Source: Agrypnia vestita
Taxonomy: Eukaryota; Arthropoda; Insecta; Trichoptera; Phryganeidae
Direction of reading: 5' to 3'
Length of the DNA: 64,000 nt
Assembly (NCBI GenBank): GCA_016648135.1
Contig: JADDOH010010270.1
Location: 62,001-126,000, forward strand
Below the pieces are notes generated by a model, which was not told where the DNA came from, made no database searches, and was given only the letters and a program-made list of their open reading frames with translations. The position numbers and the translations under genes are program-made. This document shows, in pieces, positions 1-9,607 of the stretch; the first letter of the stretch is position 1, and each line of letters opens with the position of its first letter.

Positions 1-60
1 CTTTGTAAATTAAATTTACCATCATGTAATAATTGATTGACTGAAAATAAAACATGTCTA

Positions 61-472
61 GACAAACATCTGTGTCAAAAATCTCTAAAAATATGTCTTT
101 ATTATTTGATTTCTTCCCAAAAAACCGAAGAGTGCTGTCATCTATGAACTAATTGTCATAAATTTTCGAAATTCGTAGTGAAGTACCTACTGACAGAGTT
201 ATTCAAATTTTCAATATTCCGTGACGTTATCGGGCCGCCGGCGCCGTTGGTAGTAATCAAACTTTTGTAATGATTCCAATTTGAAAAAACCATTAAAATT
301 TCTAAAACTCCAAAATCATACTTTAATTATTATATTTTTTAAACGAAAATTTGATAGATCTTCTTGATCGTCGCCATGAATCTGCTTGCAAAGTTTCAGA
401 TCGATCGGATTACGGGAAAAGGGTTAAAAATCGATCCAAAGTTTTTTCGTCAAGAAAACAAGCATGCAGTAA
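61..472 (+). repeat. Unclassified repeat family A, copy 1
   Basis: This is the first of four related copies (others near 7545-7841 on the minus strand, 44395-44945 and 61850-62535). Shared landmarks are a stretch reading ACGTTATCGGGCCGCC and a distal block that starts near GATAGATCTTCTTGATCGTC. The copy lacks the AAAGTAACCCATAAAAACC start seen in the longer copies. The distal block reads like a short peptide in some frames, but those frames are broken between copies, so I treat it as non-coding. I do not recognise the family. Confidence 0.7.
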
Positions 473-889
473 AAAGAACACAGTATATTATTAATGTTCC
501 AAATTATCTTAATTTTTTTTCAAGTTCGTAATTTGTCGTCACAAAATTTGTGCAATTAAAGAAACAAAAGGAAATCGAACAATATGACTGAAACTGCGAC
601 GGCTGATCGTAATAAAATCTGGGATATTTAAAGGTAGCAAAATACTGCGTGGAATAATAATTTGCGTGGAGTATCCATTCAAACCAGCAAAACCCCATTT
701 AAATTTAATAGAATTTGATACAAACCATACAGTATTCTGAACTAAGCAAAGTTGCTAGTTCTGTATTTTGACAGTTATGTATATACGACTTTATAATGAA
801 GCCAATTTTTACCTTTTAAGTGTGACAGGTTTGAAATAAATAAATGAAGAGGACTCTCCCGAAGTTTTATTACTAGCTATGAGACAACC
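473..889. other. No recognisable feature
   Basis: AT-rich sequence with short chance open frames only. I see no domain, repeat match or RNA structure that I can support. Confidence 0.5.
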
Positions 890-935
890 TGTTAATGCCG
901 ATTTGATGAATTTGATGTTACGGTATATAACCCCT

Positions 936-972
936 CTGACGAACATACAATGGTGGCTACTGAAACCGGTCG
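936..972 (+). ncRNA. Hammerhead-like core relic (ACCGGT type)
   Basis: CTGACGA at 936-942 is followed by GAAAC from 962, and then by the self-complementary block ACCGGT. The intervening 19 bases do not form a convincing stem II and I see no good stem I, so this looks like a fossil. Its value is as one member of a set of similar motifs in this window. A near relative lies at 5831-5876. The likely source is the terminal repeat of a Penelope-like element. Confidence 0.4.
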
Positions 973-1224
973 ACGCCAAAATAATTAAATATGACGGTGG
1001 ATTTATATTTTTTTTAAATACAATTGAAATCATAATCCTTTGAGCGCTTTCTTGCTCGTATACTTATTGCCGTATTATTTATATTTTTTACTTTATTTAA
1101 TTAATCTAAATTACATTTTACAATAATTTTTTTTAATACTTTTTGTGCTAAAAATGTACAAATTAAACGTTTTTCATGTTTTTTTTGGAAATGTTGCGAT
1201 ATTTCAAAATATGTGATTACTTGA

Positions 1225-1345
1225 TAATCAAAAAAATTATTTTATTATTTGTTGTAATCTACTTATATTCATTAATTACACCTATATGTTTCTGAAAAAC
1301 ATTTCCATCGTCAGCGTATTCTATAAACCTCAAAATATCATTTCT
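1225..1345 (-). mobile_element. Penelope-like element tail, family E, copy 1
   Basis: The block shares TTATTATTTG, then CATTAATTACACCTA, then a GTTTC motif with copies at 24425-24500 and 59150-59275. On the minus strand it contains CTGACGA (1308-1314), a U-rich stem (UGGAAA with UUUUCA) and GAAAC (1288-1292), a hammerhead-like arrangement. The third copy lies just 3' of a GIY-YIG coding relic, which ties the tail to Penelope-like elements. Confidence 0.5.
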
Positions 1346-1377
1346 ACGAGGAATAGTAGGAGTTTCCAGAAGGGAAA

Positions 1378-1690
1378 GAATCAGAAATAGGTACGCAAAT
1401 AAGATAATGTTTCGAAGTGGAACCCTTAATGACATTTATCGAGAAATCACAGTTAGGGTGGCTGGGACATATCTTGCGGACGCCGGCAGATAGACTGCCG
1501 AAGCGGATATTCCAGGTAAGACCAGGAAGCAGAAGACCAAGGGGCCGACCTAGGAGGAGCTGGCGGAAACAGTTGGGGGACTGCTGCGAAGCGAAGCTGA
1601 CGCAGACGTGGAGAGTGAAGCTCAAGATAGGAAGAGTTGGAATCTCCTATGCGGTGCAGGGAACCAGTGGCAGAAGAAGAAGAAGAAAAA
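1378..1690 (+). pseudogene. LINE reverse transcriptase C-terminal relic, family N1, copy 1
   Basis: The open frame from 1417 to 1770 carries the C-terminal tail seen in many RTE-like insect LINE polyproteins: GWLGHILR, then RLPKRIFQV, then RRPRGRPRRSW and a final WR-rich stretch. It lies downstream of the catalytic palm, which is missing, so the copy is strongly 5'-truncated. Upstream bases still align to the second copy at 43020-43450 but in another frame, showing a frameshift. It ends in an AGAAGAAGAAG purine run. The product of an intact element would copy its own RNA into the genome; this piece cannot. Confidence 0.8.
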
Positions 1691-1739
1691 GTGTATATTT
1701 ATTGTATTCATTATATTTCTTGTGTAATTCATATTTTAA

Positions 1740-2095
1740 ATATATATGGGCGAAAAGAACAACCGAATGAGTAAAAAATGCAGGTTTTCAGGAAAGCCAA
1801 AATAAAATTTGGGAATTTTGTTTGTTTCCGAAATATCTCTTAAAGCCTTTGTTATTTTTATGTAATTTTTGTAAAAGTACTTTTGTTTTATTGCACACGA
1901 AAGTTAAACCATGTTAGATTAATCATGTCATTTGTCCTTTTTCAATAAATTAAAAAAAAATCGCATTTCATGATATTTTCTGACTCATAACTTTCTAAAT
2001 ATGTATCTAAAGAACAACTCTACACACTTATCTCAAAACTCAATTTTATTGACTCATTCCATTGTTCCTTTCGCCCACATACACAATAAGCACAA
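1740..2095. repeat. Inverted-repeat MITE, family R
   Basis: ATGGGCGAAAAGAACAACC and GAATGAGTAAA near 1747-1775 recur in inverted orientation as TTGACTCATTCC and TTGTTCCTTTCGCCCACAT near 2050-2085. The two ends therefore behave as imperfect terminal inverted repeats around an AT-rich core with no open frame. Related single ends occur at 15610 and in the duplicated block at 53790-54215. Confidence 0.5.
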
Positions 2096-2096
2096 C

Positions 2097-2400
2097 TCTC
2101 TCTAGTGTGTTTTGTTGTACTTAAGTAAGTATATCAAATGCTTTTCATTGAATCAGGTGAAAAACATTAACTTTATTAATTAATAATACTTTCATATTTT
2201 GCTACTTCACCTGTCAATGATAATTTCTCATCGGCAGATGAAGTATTAAACAAAATTACCTAATTTATGAACATTCAATTCAATTCAATACAATATATAT
2301 TTTTTTAAATTTTATATTATAAACACAAATTTAATTCGAAAATGTTATAAATAAGCTAGAAATATATAAACATTAAAAACAAATGTTAAACGTATAATTC
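2097..2400. other. No recognisable feature
   Basis: AT-rich stretch. I see no repeat or coding match. Confidence 0.4.
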
Positions 2401-2404
2401 ATTC

Positions 2405-2595
2405 ATATCAAAGGTGTAGGAGAATCCTGCTTCGGAAAATCCTCTCAGAGACATGGAACAGATCAATGTCCAGAGTGATCTTGTTCAGCATAGCTGTAGC
2501 TCTTCCAACAGGCATAACCGTTGGCAGGTTGGTCCTGTATATTGGAATGTGAATTAATGTATGCTGACGCTGTCTTAGGTTTAGTATAATCATAT
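2405..2595 (-). pseudogene. Possible LINE polyprotein C-terminus
   Basis: The minus-strand frame at 2408-2593 reads HIPIYRTNLPTVMPVGRA, then LNKITLDIDLFHVSERIF and ends shortly after. This resembles the last 50 residues of Jockey/R1-like LINE polyproteins, where a basic YRTN-type motif precedes short hydrophobic residues and an acidic DIDLF-type motif. There is no catalytic part nearby. The match is from memory and short. Confidence 0.4.
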
Positions 2596-2995
2596 ATCAT
2601 CAATCACAATCAATAGTAATTATCGGGAACATACAAACAAACGCACCGCATAATTTCAGAATTATCGATCATACCGTGCAACAATAGATAAAAATGCGCA
2701 ATCAAATATACAATACAATTAAGAACGGTGCTCCGATTTAGTTTGTGTCCAGTGACTTAGTGCAATAAATAAAACTTTAAATTGTTTAGGTGTTTAATTT
2801 GAATTAATTTTAATTAATTTAAACTGGGATGAGGTGATGTCCTAGGACATCGTGATTTAGAATACGACATAAAATATTTTAAAAATAATTTAATCAAATA
2901 AAAATATAATTTTAATCTAGTTTCTTTGAATTGATAATTGAAAATTGATTACATAATAGATCAAAAGTCATCAGCCAAAACCTGATTATTTACAT
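2596..2995. other. AT-rich stretch with one perfect palindrome
   Basis: Nothing coding is seen. GATGTCCTAGGACATC near 2838-2853 is a perfect 16 bp palindrome. A short run of TTAATTAA-like words surrounds it. Confidence 0.4.
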
Positions 2996-2996
2996 A

Positions 2997-3037
2997 TGTT
3001 TTATTATTATTATTATTACATTACATTACATTACAAA
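2997..3037. repeat. (TTA)n and (CATTA)n microsatellite
   Basis: A run of TTA units passes directly into four CATTA units. Confidence 0.8.
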
Positions 3038-3164
3038 TATAATTATACAATAATAAATTATCATGCAATAAAATATGTAACTACCCAACCAGGTAAGCCT
3101 ATTTTAGGGCAAGTTACATATTTCATTTTAAAACACAAAATTTAACTTTCATACTTTTAAATAT

Positions 3165-4445
3165 TGTAACTCAAGTAACAGTTGTTTGAAATGGTCACAG
3201 CACTATGGAAGAATCAAGAACGGTCTACAATTTTCTACGGCTTTCGAGAAGCATCTGAAACATTCTACAAGAATCTAGAAGCCACAAGAAGGTAGTCAAC
3301 CGAGCGATAATTCGACAGCGAATAATCTGGAAAAGTTCTTTCTTAGCGAAATAAACCGAAGCGAATAATACGTGCGGAAACTGGATGGAATGTTCTAGTG
3401 AATATTGAATACATTGTTCAAGCGAGAATAAATGTCTATTTACGAGTGATAAATTACGAAACAGTTTAATTTAAAGAATAGAGTTAAATTTAATAGTGTT
3501 CAGTGACTTTGTAAATCAAATAATTAGTTAAGGGGGAATATCTACCTAGACATTTCGAAAAAATCGTTTTTTGAATTTTTGCATTTTCTTAAAGCTTGAA
3601 GTCTTAAGAATGTCTAGTAAAAATTTCAAGCAAAAATTCAAAAAAAATAAATTTATAGCTGATAATAGTGGCGTCTCTTTGTTGATTATGCGCCGCGCCG
3701 CGCAATACGCAGGTAGCTCCCAGTCGGCTCTTCTATAATAGAAACGTAAGACCTGTTTATATTATGTTTGTGAAGAGTGCTCGATGCCATGGGAATTTTA
3801 AATGTGGAGGACTTATATTATGGACCTGGAATCGATGTTTTTATGTATGTTGAAAGATTTCGCGATTTATTCATTGCTCTACTTTCAAACGCGTTTTACT
3901 CGAAACCATGTTTTGAAAATCGGTGATCAAAATATCTCGGCAATCACTGACCCAATCAACTTGAGATTTATAATGGTTATGCTATACATAATTATTGAGT
4001 CTTTGACGTAGGATTTTTTAAAGTGACTTATTTTTATTTTATCTGTGTAATAAACAAGAATTTTCCACTAAAAACGCTATTTTAAATTCAAACGCCCGCC
4101 ATTTTATCAAAAATCTATAGAAATCTAATCTAAAATCTAAGACCAGATTATAGTGTTAATTTTGATAAACGTTTTTTATCTTTTCTGATGATTACTTACG
4201 AAATGGGAGTGGTTACCGCGGAGAACTTTTTTTTCAGCAGTCGACAGAACCCGAGAATTTTCCGCCAATGTTGAATATTTTTTTTATTAAAAAAAAATCG
4301 TATTTTTAAAAGTATGAACTTCGGTTATCTTAAAAAAATCACAAAAATTGCTCCTTTTCGCCCTTCGTAGGTAGGTATTCCCCCTAATCAGTAATTAATA
4401 AATCCGTTATTAAACTCCAGCGTTTCCAATATATAGTATGTTGCA
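3165..4445 (+). mobile_element. Solo LTR, family H, copy 1, split by a DNA transposon
   Basis: The left part (3165-3531) and right part (4385-4445) align to the other H copies: a run of CTAGAA-type words, an AGCGAATAAT-type middle, GAGTGATAAATTACGAAA, and a 3' end around AATTAATAAATC. The TTAA-flanked element at 3532-4384 sits between them. H copies elsewhere start near TGTAACG and end near CCCGTGACA, as gypsy-type LTRs do. No gag, protease or polymerase frame is nearby. Confidence 0.55.
3532..4384 (+). mobile_element. TTAA-flanked DNA transposon, Kolobok/Mutator-like, copy 1
   Basis: The ends are GGGGGAATATCTACCTA and TAGGTAGGTATTCCCCC, imperfect inverted repeats. The left flank is TTAA and the right is TAA, so one T appears lost. 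Internally, 3804-3836 reads VEDLYYGPGID, matching the C-terminus of a transposase family common in insects (Mutator-like domain, best recalled as PF20700). The rest of the transposase is deleted. It shares its untranslated downstream part (GATCAAAATATCTCGGCAA region) with the copy at 57380-58033. TTAA target sites are known for the piggyBac and Kolobok superfamilies; the protein relic does not look like piggyBac. Confidence 0.65.
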
Positions 4446-4823
4446 ATTTTACAAAAACCTTACAGTATGTCTAACCAGTACCTGCCCTCATATTATACCT
4501 ACTGGTACTCTAGTTATGGTCCAACAACCTGTTTCTTAAAATCAAGTTTCTTAACATGTCAGAATTGATACGACAAGGTGTTTTGGGGTCCACATTATAA
4601 ACTCGTTTCCAAAATTAATCCAATTGCAAATCAAGAACTCGTTGTTGGGGTTTGTGAGAAAATATCTGAGGACATTTTTGGGCAGAAATCACAGCGAACA
4701 GGAATTTGGAATCGCTCTATAAAAGGGTGACGGTGTCTTGGATAGGGGGTTGTCAACATTCGGTTAGGGGTCCTAAACTAGTCAGCTTCGCCGGCGTATC
4801 TCGTATCCGTATTTAAGAAAGAA
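4446..4823. other. No recognisable feature
   Basis: Mixed-composition sequence without a supported frame. The ACTTTTGATTCTGCCACATT region that follows belongs to the LINE relic after it. Confidence 0.4.
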
Positions 4824-5705
4824 AACTAACTAACTTACCATCATGCCGTTTACCCGCAGAGGTAAACAGAGTATAAGCAGAACAGTAAGCATAAGCAGAG
4901 CAACGCCATATTACTCTATCTTGACACACCACTTTTGATTCTGCCACATTCATACATGTTCTATGGTTGTTGAGGCTTTAAACAGGGCTATCCTCCAAAA
5001 CTTATAGTATCTGATCATGCCAGGTCTTTCGCGGACGCCCTCTATTCCTTTTGACTTCAACACTCTTCCCATATATTTTTTTAAACATCCTTTCCTCATT
5101 CATATTTTACATGACCAAACCATCTCAGCACTCCTTTCTTCATTCTATCATACGACAGCCAGAATTACATTAATTAATTTGTTTATTCCTCACTCTATCG
5201 ATCAAAGATTTTCGACACCATATTAAGTCTACTATAATTTTTTTTGCCAATTCCAGGCTTCACTTGCATATATCAGAGTTTGCACTAGAACGTCATAATG
5301 TACCGCTAGTCTTGCTTCCTTTGATAAATTCTCATTGGCCATAATTGCATTTATTGCACCATTTGCTTTGTTACCCGCAGTCACTCTCCTTTCGATATCG
5401 TTCTTAGCCTTGCCGTCTCTATTAAACATACTTCTCTAATACACAAACTCTTTCACTTGTTCTTAGAATTCATTGTTTATAATTACTTAGTCACTCTTTC
5501 GTCTCTCTCGAACACGATCACTTTCGATTTGCTGACATTCATCATAAGTTCACTCTGCATGCATACATCGGACATCCTGGATACCAGGCACTGCAGATCA
5601 GCTTCTCTGTTAGCCACTAATACTGCATCGTCTGTGTATACCTAGTTAGTAGGAAGGATATGGTGAGTCCGTTCACTCCTACTTCTATTTCTTCTAGAAA
5701 GACTT
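4824..5705 (-). pseudogene. LINE reverse transcriptase relic with YTDD motif, family N2
   Basis: On the minus strand this copy runs from the catalytic palm to the 3' end. EVGVNGLTISFLL precedes YTDDAVLVA at about 5612-5638, the aspartate-bearing active-site motif of reverse transcriptase. Next come DIERRVTAGNKANGAINAI and ARLAVHYDVLVQTLIYASEA (5232-5429), then NEERMFKKIYGKSVE and RNRGRPRKTWHDQ (about 5010-5110), then SLNNHRTCM and VVCQDRVIWR. The frame is broken by stops and shifts. The end is a GGTAAGTTAGTTAG tail at 4824-4840. The copy at 18885-19190 has the same C-terminus and a GGTAAGTAAG tail. An intact protein would be an RTE-like endonuclease-reverse transcriptase. Confidence 0.85.
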
Positions 5706-5774
5706 TTGTTATTTAAAAATCAGTAAAATAATAAGTTATGTGAAACTTTCTAAAAATGCCATTGGAATGTATTT

Positions 5775-5990
5775 AAATAATCGATATTTCGGTATTCGTA
5801 TTTGGGCGCCATCCGCGAAACAAATCAGGACTGACGTACTCTAACAGAAGAAAATACAGCGGTATCGAAACCGGTAGACGTAAAGTTACTTCAAGTGGTT
5901 TATACAAAATACTTAATTCATTAAAATTCATAATTACGTCCAACCACACATAGTCCAACCACACATAGTCCAACCACACAGTTGTCGCTA
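5775..5990. repeat. Hammerhead-like relic and 15 bp tandem repeat
   Basis: CTGACGT at 5831-5837 and GAAACCGGT at 5867-5875 form a degenerate hammerhead-like pair with the same ACCGGT block as at 936-972. Downstream, GTCCAACCACACATA is repeated three times from 5938, which gives a VWLDY repeat in a chance minus-strand frame. AGTGGTTTATAC between them resembles family D ends at 45.5 and 48.9 kb. Confidence 0.45.
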
Positions 5991-6140
5991 TAAACATCAA
6001 AAAATTTACGTTAGTTCATGTCTATATAATTTGGTAGTCTGCGATTCGTTAGCCTTTACGGGATTGCTTGAGTGATTAATTTACATAATGCAACGTTTAC
6101 CAATACCACGGTAAGAGAATCCACATATTATCATTTTTTT

Positions 6141-6412
6141 GTATATGGGGTATAAAATTAAAGACAGCAAAGTATATTTTGAAAGCAGTCACCGAGGATA
6201 ACTTATTTGAAATGCACTGAATTCTAGGTTTTAAAAATCTATTCGTTGCAAAATCATGTTTCCTATAAATTTATAAGCTACGTTTCCTATGATAAAGGAA
6301 TAAAGTTATATTTATTTGTTTACAAAATCTCGTATTGAGAAGATTATAAATTAGTAATCCTCGATGACTGCATTAATTGTTTTTTTTGGATATTGTTCTA
6401 AATTGGTATTCT
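6141..6412. repeat. Foldback MITE, family J, copy 1
   Basis: The inner inverted repeats are GCAGTCACCGAGGATAACT near 6186 and TAATCCTCGATGACTGC near 6355-6371. Outside them lie GGGGTATAAAATTAAAGACAG on the left and TTTTTTTTGGATATTG on the right, again inverted relative to other copies (9065-9325 and 45325-45736). No coding frame is present, so it must have moved with proteins made elsewhere. Confidence 0.7.
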
Positions 6413-6513
6413 TTCAAATAGTTGAAGGAACTATTCTAGAGACATCTAGGGTCATAAGCCCTGGGTCACCCTATAAAGACTTCAATACACATTTCCCATA
6501 TAAATAGTTTCGT

Positions 6514-6706
6514 ATAATATGTGTTAAATAAAACGCATATTTAAACGAACCGTATATAGTTGGGCCCCTTTCCTGATGACGCTGCATAAGACTTCAGCGA
6601 AACGTCGAGATTTGATTCTCAGTAAAATATACGTTTCGTATAAAATATCAGTTTTATTCAACACATAAATATGTCCAATGACCGTAATAACAACCTTAAC
6701 TCTTTG
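6514..6706 (+). mobile_element. 193 bp hammerhead-bearing insertion with target duplication
   Basis: The insert is flanked by ATAAATAGTTTCGT (6500-6513) and ATAAATAGCTTCGT (6707-6720), a 14 bp duplication with one mismatch, and the flanks join into a continuous family C MITE. Inside, arms at 6518-6557 and 6627-6668 are about 40 bp inverted repeats with some mismatches, and they enclose a hammerhead-like core at 6573-6606. There is no open frame. It looks like a small non-autonomous retroelement related to Penelope-like elements or to retrozymes. The target duplication and the foldback are seen directly; the class is inference. Confidence 0.65.
6573..6606 (+). ncRNA. Hammerhead ribozyme-like core (ACGT type)
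   Basis: CTGATGA at 6573-6579 is followed by GCTG (6581-6584) pairing with CAGC (6595-6598) around a 10-base loop, then GAAAC at 6599-6603 and GTC at 6604-6606. Stem III would be the self-complementary ACGT, possible as a dimer, and GTC is an allowed cleavage triplet. TTTC before and GAGA after can start stem I, continued by the long arms of the insert. One base, C6580, is unpaired next to stem II, and cleavage is untested. Confidence 0.55.
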
Positions 6707-6744
6707 ATAAATAGCTTCGTCTCTCTGAGTCTACTCTAAATTAT

Positions 6745-7200
6745 CTTAATCCAGTTACAGTATTCTCAAAACATACACATAAATATATTTTCTATTTATT
6801 AAAATAAAAATAATGGATTGTGGTGTTCGAAACCGGGCGGTTGTCGACCCCGACGTCAACTTGTTTGATGAGAACAGAATCGAAGGGACAGCGAGCAGAT
6901 AGCCAGCTGACCGAGGGTCGGCCGGGAGGGTGGGGAGCGGACTTGACCTGGAAAGAAGTAGAAGCGGTTGATAAGAGCCTCCCAACTCACCCCTATACCG
7001 GCGTGATTTCAAGGTAAAAGTTAAGGGATGTCCAGTGTACAGGGTCTCGAGAAAGTGACAGCATATTAAATGACTAATTTTGTATTGTGCTGATCCTAAC
7101 ATTGATGCTGATATCTTTGCAGATACCTTATCTTTTTTCAAAAACTCACTCATACATAATATCCATTTTCTAAACGATGACCTGAACCTGCAGATCCATT
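6745..7200. other. GC-raised block, no gene recognised
   Basis: Between about 6820 and 7020 the sequence is clearly richer in G and C than its neighbours and is open in two overlapping frames on opposite strands. Neither peptide shows a domain or family pattern that I know. It may be an old element or a conserved non-coding piece. Confidence 0.35.
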
Positions 7201-7544
7201 AAATCAATTATTTATTAAATACTAATCGCACTACATTCAAACACTAAATATACAATACACATTTATGTACATGTAAAATATACTTAAATGCAAATATACA
7301 TGTTACTAGAGCGTGCCGAAGATACTTGTAATTGGGATAATGAGAATAGTCTTCACTATAATGTTTATTATCAGAGTATCATGTACCTATTATCCTGTTT
7401 ATGTCTCTAATAAATAAATAAATAAAAAAAATGACTAGGCAGACATTATTTGTAAAAATCATCCCTTCACGCAGATAATTTAATGTTTAAAAGATTTTTT
7501 GGTTTGTATTTTTTACCTGCGAGAGTTGGTAACTAGTTTTTTAC
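7201..7544. other. No recognisable feature
   Basis: AT-rich stretch with an AATAAATAAATAAA tract near 7410-7425, perhaps the 3' tail of a decayed LINE. Confidence 0.35.
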
Positions 7545-7841
7545 TCCCTTTAAATTAACTCGTGGCGTCTGCTTGCTTGACGAAAAAACTTTGGATCGAT
7601 TTTTAACCCTTTTTCCGTGATCCAATCGAGCTGAAACTTTGCAAGCAGACTCGTGGCGACGATCAAGAAGATCTATCAAATTTTTGTTTAAAAATAAATT
7701 ATAGTATAATTTTGGATTTTTCAAATTTTTAATAGTTTTTTCATACAACTTGTATGGAGATTCCGACGCATATGGTAGACATAAAACCCGAAAACAAAAA
7801 AGGACGTATTGTAAAAACTTGGTTTTTATGGGTTACTTTAT
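7545..7841 (-). repeat. Repeat family A, copy 2, internally deleted
   Basis: The minus-strand copy keeps both ends of family A: the AAAGTAACCCATAAAAACC start (7815-7838) and the GCAAGCAGACGCCACGAG end (7560-7577). The middle part with the GTTATCGGGCCGCC landmark is missing. Within the end block, GTCTGCTTGC and GCAAGCAGAC form inverted arms about 90 bp apart. Confidence 0.75.
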
Positions 7842-8001
7842 AAGACCATTAAATGTGATGGTTAGTTAGGTTAGGTGGGGTAAGTGGTTGAATATGGAAT
7901 TGAAAAAAAGGCTTTTTCTCACAGCAAAAAGAGTAAAAACAGGTGACAGTAGAATGTTCAGATACAGCGCACACAAGTCAAAGATTTTATTATTAATTTA
8001 G

Positions 8002-8105
8002 GATAAATTATAGAAGTCTCACAGAGACGAAACTAATTTACATATGAGAAAAGTGAATGAAAGTCTCTTATTCAACTTTCAACCTGTATGAGCTGGCTTT
8101 ATGAT
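8002..8105 (+). repeat. MITE family C fragment, copy 2
   Basis: GTCTCACAGAGACGAAACTA and the following ACATATGAGAAAAG block match the left end of family C. The sequence passes directly into a family H LTR. Confidence 0.6.
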
Positions 8106-8107
8106 TT

Positions 8108-8700
8108 TCGTTACGAGATGGTAAAAGAGATAACGTACAGAATCTCTCGTAATTGTCGATGACGACAATAAAATTGAAGCCTCTAGTACCTTCTAGAACA
8201 GTCTAGAGCTCTCTAGGGTTATCTACAACATTCAGAAGACACTTGGAACAGCTAAGAAGCGACGAGGATCTTCTCCTAAACACTAGAAAGGAAAATAATC
8301 TTCTCGGGAGTTCGAAAACTAATAAATAGCGGGTCTAAGCCGAGGCGCGTGAGGTTTGTTTTAAGATTTTATAGGTGTTTAATAAGCCGCTGGATGACAG
8401 CCAGTGTGGCCAGCCGTGAGATTCGGAGCGACAGATATTAAACGAAATAATCGAGCGAGTTCTTACCAATAAGCGATGTGGAATGTTTTAGAAAGTGATA
8501 AATAAAGTATTCCCAGCGATAATTAAGTGTTCATAGACGAGTGATAAATTGCGAAATAGTGTGATTTCAAGAATAGTGCATTAATTTAATTCGTATTAGG
8601 TGATTTCGTCAATTTAATAAAATAATAAATCACTTATTAACAAATCACCAATTAATTTTCAGTATTTTCATTTGTCTCTCAAGTCACGACCCGTGACAAT
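8108..8700 (+). mobile_element. Solo LTR, family H, copy 2
   Basis: This is one of the most complete H copies. It starts near GTTACGAGATGGTAAAAG, carries repeated CTAGAA and CTAGAG words, a TATA-like AATAAATAGCGGG near 8321, the conserved GAGTGATAAATTGCGAAAT and ends at CACGACCCGTGACA. Size (about 590 bp), the TGT-type start and ACA end and the promoter-like core fit a gypsy-type LTR left after recombination between two LTRs. No internal coding region follows. Confidence 0.6.
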
Positions 8701-9060
8701 ACTTTTATATATCAGAACTCTCTAGAATGTTCGCACTCAAAAACCATTGCTAGAAAATAACGCTCCGTATTTCACGCTCGCTGATCGCAGTTTTATCTTG
8801 GAGTTGCCTAGAGTCGAGCTATGTACAGTTACGCCAATTTCGTGAGCAACCACCAGCTTACACTACTCGAGGATATTCTAGAATGTTTAGAAAGCCTTTT
8901 TTCAAAGGTTCTAGAGCGTCCATACCGTAAAGGTTGAGCATATCAAATCTTACTTATCAGAATATTACACTTTAGTTTCTGTGTAGGTGTACAAAGGCGA
9001 TTAGGTATATTTTCCAATTCTTGGTAGTCTTACTTTATATATGTTTATACGGGATTATAT
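8701..9060. other. Possible decayed LTR-like sequence
   Basis: Contains CTCTAGAATGTT and GGATATTCTAGAATG words like those of family H but no alignable body. No coding frame. Confidence 0.3.
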
Positions 9061-9064
9061 ATTA

Positions 9065-9325
9065 TATGGGCTACAAAAACAAAGGCAGAAATATCCAAAA
9101 AATTAAAAAATTGTTTTGAATGCAGTCATCGAGGATAACTAATTTAAAATGTACTGAATTCTAGATTTTATGTATCAAAATCATGTTTCCTATAAATGTA
9201 TAGACTATGTTTCCTATAAAACATCGAATTCGGTAGCTACATTATAAATTAGTAATACTCGATGACTGCATTATTTTTTTTTGGATATTGCTGCCTTTGC
9301 ATTTATACCGCACATATTAATTTAT
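9065..9325. repeat. Foldback MITE, family J, copy 2
   Basis: GCAGTCATCGAGGATAACTA near 9122 and TAATACTCGATGACTGC near 9251-9267 are the inner inverted repeats. The outer ends are ACAAAGGCAGAAATATCC and GGATATTGCTGCCTTTG, also inverted. This is the copy with the clearest pair of outer ends. Confidence 0.8.
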
Positions 9326-9439
9326 TAAGGAGTTTTTTAAACATTATAACGTAAAAGTATAGTGTTCATTTCATAGACCAATGAAAAGATTCGCAGATGT
9401 TAAGAACAATTTGGTTAATAATAAATTGTTATTTTAACA

Positions 9440-9607
9440 TACAATATGTATATGTGTGTATATATGTATGTATATGTGTATGTTTGTATATATATGTGTA
9501 TATGTATATTTTAGATATAAATTCATAATATGTATCCATTAAACATAAAGTTTGTAATGTACATATTATGTAATAAATAAAAATTGAAATTGAAAATTGA
9601 AAATTGA
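9440..9607. repeat. TA/TG microsatellite and LINE-like tail
   Basis: TATGTGTGTATATATG-type simple repeat at 9440-9510 is followed by AATAAATAAAAATTGAAATT and further AAATTG units (9570-9607), a tail type typical of CR1/Jockey-like LINE 3' ends. Confidence 0.5.

Larger units (their letters stand above)
6430..6745 (-). repeat. MITE family C, copy 1, split by an insertion
   Basis: The minus-strand copy reads from GTCTCTCTGAGTC-type ends (6718-6740) to CATAAGCCCTGGGTCACC (6451-6470). Family C elsewhere reads GTCTCACAGAGACGAA, then a GGAAAGTAGGTATGGAAGTC block, then GTGATCACTTTACACAATG. A 193 bp block at 6514-6706 interrupts it and is flanked by a 14 bp duplication of family C sequence. Confidence 0.65.

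Noticed and set aside
3532..4384. Harbinger element with TAA duplication
   Set aside because: TAA fits this copy alone, but two related copies show full TTAA on both sides, so TTAA with one lost T is simpler.
6755..7153. 132-residue minus-strand frame
   Set aside because: Overlaps a plus-strand frame in a GC-raised block; neither has a recognisable domain or codon pattern.
7533..7748. Frame with DLLDRRHESACKVSARLD, also found at 62384
   Set aside because: The peptide recurs because repeat family A recurs. The frame is broken in the copies at 350-470 and 44800-44930, so no protein is maintained.
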